Part shown: positions 61,771 to 64,000 of the stretch, piece after piece
Layout of the letters: each line of letters opens with the position of its first letter
Numbering within the stretch: position 1 is the first letter of the stretch
Assembly (NCBI GenBank): GCA_947447665.1
Contig: CANFJX010000002.1
Coordinates: forward strand, 124,001-188,000
Direction: 5' to 3'
Origin: Bacteriovoracaceae bacterium
GTDB lineage: Bacteria; Bdellovibrionota; UBA1018
Length of the DNA stretch: 64,000 bases
Translations under genes and position numbers: made by a program
Notes under the pieces: generated by a model
Seen by the model: the letters and a program-made list of their open reading frames with translations, nothing else
What the model was told of the DNA's origin: nothing
Databases searched by the model: none

Positions 61771-63900
61771 ATGGTTTCGACCAAGCGGAACTTAGCATCC
61801 AGCGGGACTTACCAAAAAGATTTTAGCAGTACTTTCCCTTGCTTTCTGTTCTTATTCTTGAGCGGCTGCACGAGTACTCTGAATGCGAACTTAAGTATAA
61901 ACGCTCTTGTATCGAGCGGAACCATAACGATAGCAGCTGCTAACCCAGTGCTAAATTATTTTGCGGGTGGTGGGGATCCGCCATGTGGTGGGGATTCGCT
62001 CTTTAGTCATCCATCTCAGCTCACCTCGGACGCGGCTGGCAACATTTATGTCGCCGACACGGGTTGTAATGCAGTTCGTAAGATTACGCCAAAGGGCGTG
62101 GTGTCGACCTTAGGATCGTTTGCTGGTTCACCCGCTAGTTTTAATGGGACGTACGGAAATGCTCTCGATTCAGCAGGAAATCTCTATATTGCCGATAGGG
62201 ATAATCATGCGATCCGGATGATTACGCCGGCAGGCGTGGTTTCGACTGTTGCAGGAGGAAATTTAGTGGGCGCGTTAAAGGGTTATCAAGATGGCCCCGT
62301 CGGCCAGGCACTCTTCGCCTTTCCTTCGGGCCTTGCAGTGACGCCTGATGGTAACACTCTTTATGTGGGTGACTATAATAATAGTTTTATTCGGATCATC
62401 ACTAAAACTGCGGGAAACTGGGCAACAGTTTCGACAGTCTCCGATCCTAGCGGCAATCCATTCGTTTCCAGTCAGCCACGTTATCCAGCGGTGGACGCGA
62501 GCGGCAATGTTTACATTAGCGATGGTTGGTCTGGGCTCATCTATAAGATGACTCCAACTGCTGGCGGATACACAAGAACGACGCTGCCAAGCCCGACGTC
62601 ATTCACTTTTGTTTGCCCGAGTGGGTTGGGTTTTGACTCTTCTGGCAATCTTTTTATTTCAGATTATGGCGGTAATTTTGTCGCAAAATACAACTCCACT
62701 GATGGTTATTCGGTCCTGGCAGGTTCAACCGATGGGATCTCTGGTTCTCAAGACGGACCCGGATCTCAGGCTACTTTTTGGAATCCGATTACCCTGACCG
62801 TGGATGGGATCGGAAACGTCTACGTAGGAGATTTGACTACTGCGCTCATTCGTAAAATTACTCCATCGGGCGATGTATCAACTATAGCAGGGCAAGCAGG
62901 CTTTTATGGGAACAGTACTGCAGGCTCTGCAAGACATTCGACGCTAGGTGCTCTCTGGGGCCTGGTGGCGGATCCTAGTGGCAACATCTATGTAGATGAG
63001 GTTACCTCCGCAAGTTTTATTCTTAAGATTGACACGAACGACAGTCTATCCTTTTACGCGAGTGCCTCGGGAGCCCAGGGATCTGACGATGGAATAGCTT
63101 TGGAAGCTCCGGGATTTAATACGCCTCAAGCAGTGGCTGTCGATACAACGGGTAACGTCTATGTAGCGGACACGGGCAATCATGCAATACGGATGATTGC
63201 AACCAACGGGACGGTTACGACCCTTGCCGGACAAATTATGAACCCAGGATATATCGACGGCACCGGGGGAGGTGCTCAGTTTAATTCTCCTATGGGCATA
63301 GCTATCGATAGTAAAGGAAATCTCTACATCGCCGATACAAATAATTCTGCAGTTCGTAAGATCTCCTCAGGCGGGGTGGTAACGACTCTGGCAGGCTTCT
63401 ACGATGGTACCGGTAACGTAAACCCTGGCTATGCGGACGGAACAGGCTCTGAAGCTTTCTTCTTCTATCCTTTCGGAATCGCCTCAGACGCCTCAGGAAA
63501 CATTTATGTCACGGATATTGGCAATCAAAACATTCGAAAAATAATCACCTCTACTGGCTTAACCACCACCTTTGCTGGTCCGGATGATGGCTCAGGCGAT
63601 GGTAACCCAGGTTCGTCGAATGGTACAGGAACTTCAGCCAGTTTCTATAATCCCGCTGGAATTGCGTTCGATGCTGCCGGTAATTTATTTGTGGCTGATT
63701 CATATAATAATGAGATTAGAAAAATTACTCCCGATGGGGTGGTCACGACTTTTGCCGGACAATTGGCGTCTGGGCAGGACTTGGGCACTTCATCCACTCC
63801 AGCGTATTTCAATAACCCAGAAGGGGTCGCAATTGACAGCACTGGTAAAATCTTTATTTTGGATACAGGGAACAACCTGATTTTACAAACGCAGGAGTGA
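61771..63900 (+). CDS. NHL-repeat beta-propeller lipoprotein
   Basis: Lipobox FLFLSGC; many copies of GNxYVADTGNHAIRxIxxxGxVxTxAG. Confidence 0.88.
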   Translation: MVSTKRNLASSGTYQKDFSSTFPCFLFLFLSGCTSTLNANLSINALVSSGTITIAAANPVLNYFAGGGDPPCGGDSLFSHPSQLTSDAAGNIYVADTGCNAVRKITPKGVVSTLGSFAGSPASFNGTYGNALDSAGNLYIADRDNHAIRMITPAGVVSTVAGGNLVGALKGYQDGPVGQALFAFPSGLAVTPDGNTLYVGDYNNSFIRIITKTAGNWATVSTVSDPSGNPFVSSQPRYPAVDASGNVYISDGWSGLIYKMTPTAGGYTRTTLPSPTSFTFVCPSGLGFDSSGNLFISDYGGNFVAKYNSTDGYSVLAGSTDGISGSQDGPGSQATFWNPITLTVDGIGNVYVGDLTTALIRKITPSGDVSTIAGQAGFYGNSTAGSARHSTLGALWGLVADPSGNIYVDEVTSASFILKIDTNDSLSFYASASGAQGSDDGIALEAPGFNTPQAVAVDTTGNVYVADTGNHAIRMIATNGTVTTLAGQIMNPGYIDGTGGGAQFNSPMGIAIDSKGNLYIADTNNSAVRKISSGGVVTTLAGFYDGTGNVNPGYADGTGSEAFFFYPFGIASDASGNIYVTDIGNQNIRKIITSTGLTTTFAGPDDGSGDGNPGSSNGTGTSASFYNPAGIAFDAAGNLFVADSYNNEIRKITPDGVVTTFAGQLASGQDLGTSSTPAYFNNPEGVAIDSTGKIFILDTGNNLILQTQE

Positions 63901-64000
63901 ATGAGCATAGAGCTCGCCCCCTTCTGCGAGTCATGTATGGGTTGATGAACTGCCCTGAGTGGTAAAATAGGGCGTTTATTGTCAATTGACTCGATTTTTG

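Overview
The window is a gene-dense, mostly housekeeping chromosomal segment. By inference only, gene content and order suggest a Bdellovibrionota/Oligoflexia-like bacterium. I found no prophage, IS element, CRISPR array or rRNA. Recognisable blocks are: glpX and a PilZ gene; lnt; two divergent APC permeases, one coupled to a periplasmic binding protein; a soluble lytic transglycosylase; tRNA-Gly(GCC) and tRNA-Met(CAT); tilS-ftsH-cdaA-cdaR-glmM-pdxJ; tsaE-nnrD; an Rrf2/IscR-like regulator with cysteine desulfurase, mnmA and mtaB; rnc-era-der; a YfgM-like/BamB-like pair; two subtilases; tcdA, TatD and radical-SAM genes; and a large NHL-repeat lipoprotein. Observations most worth follow-up: (1) a consensus sigma54 promoter ahead of a strongly foldable leader with mutually exclusive helices (~4352-4472); (2) an IscR-like regulator with no cysteine at all, heading a sulfur/tRNA-thiolation operon; (3) a Tgt-MnmC(methyltransferase) fusion; (4) a heme-oxygenase-like diiron enzyme + Cache-like lipoprotein + hybrid histidine kinase cluster; (5) a zinc-finger-like protein with a duplicated PDEVW...AFPTR module, possibly PBECR-like; (6) a TatD gene whose conserved N-terminus lies upstream of any canonical start codon. 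All assignments come from reading motifs in the supplied sequence; no searches were run.
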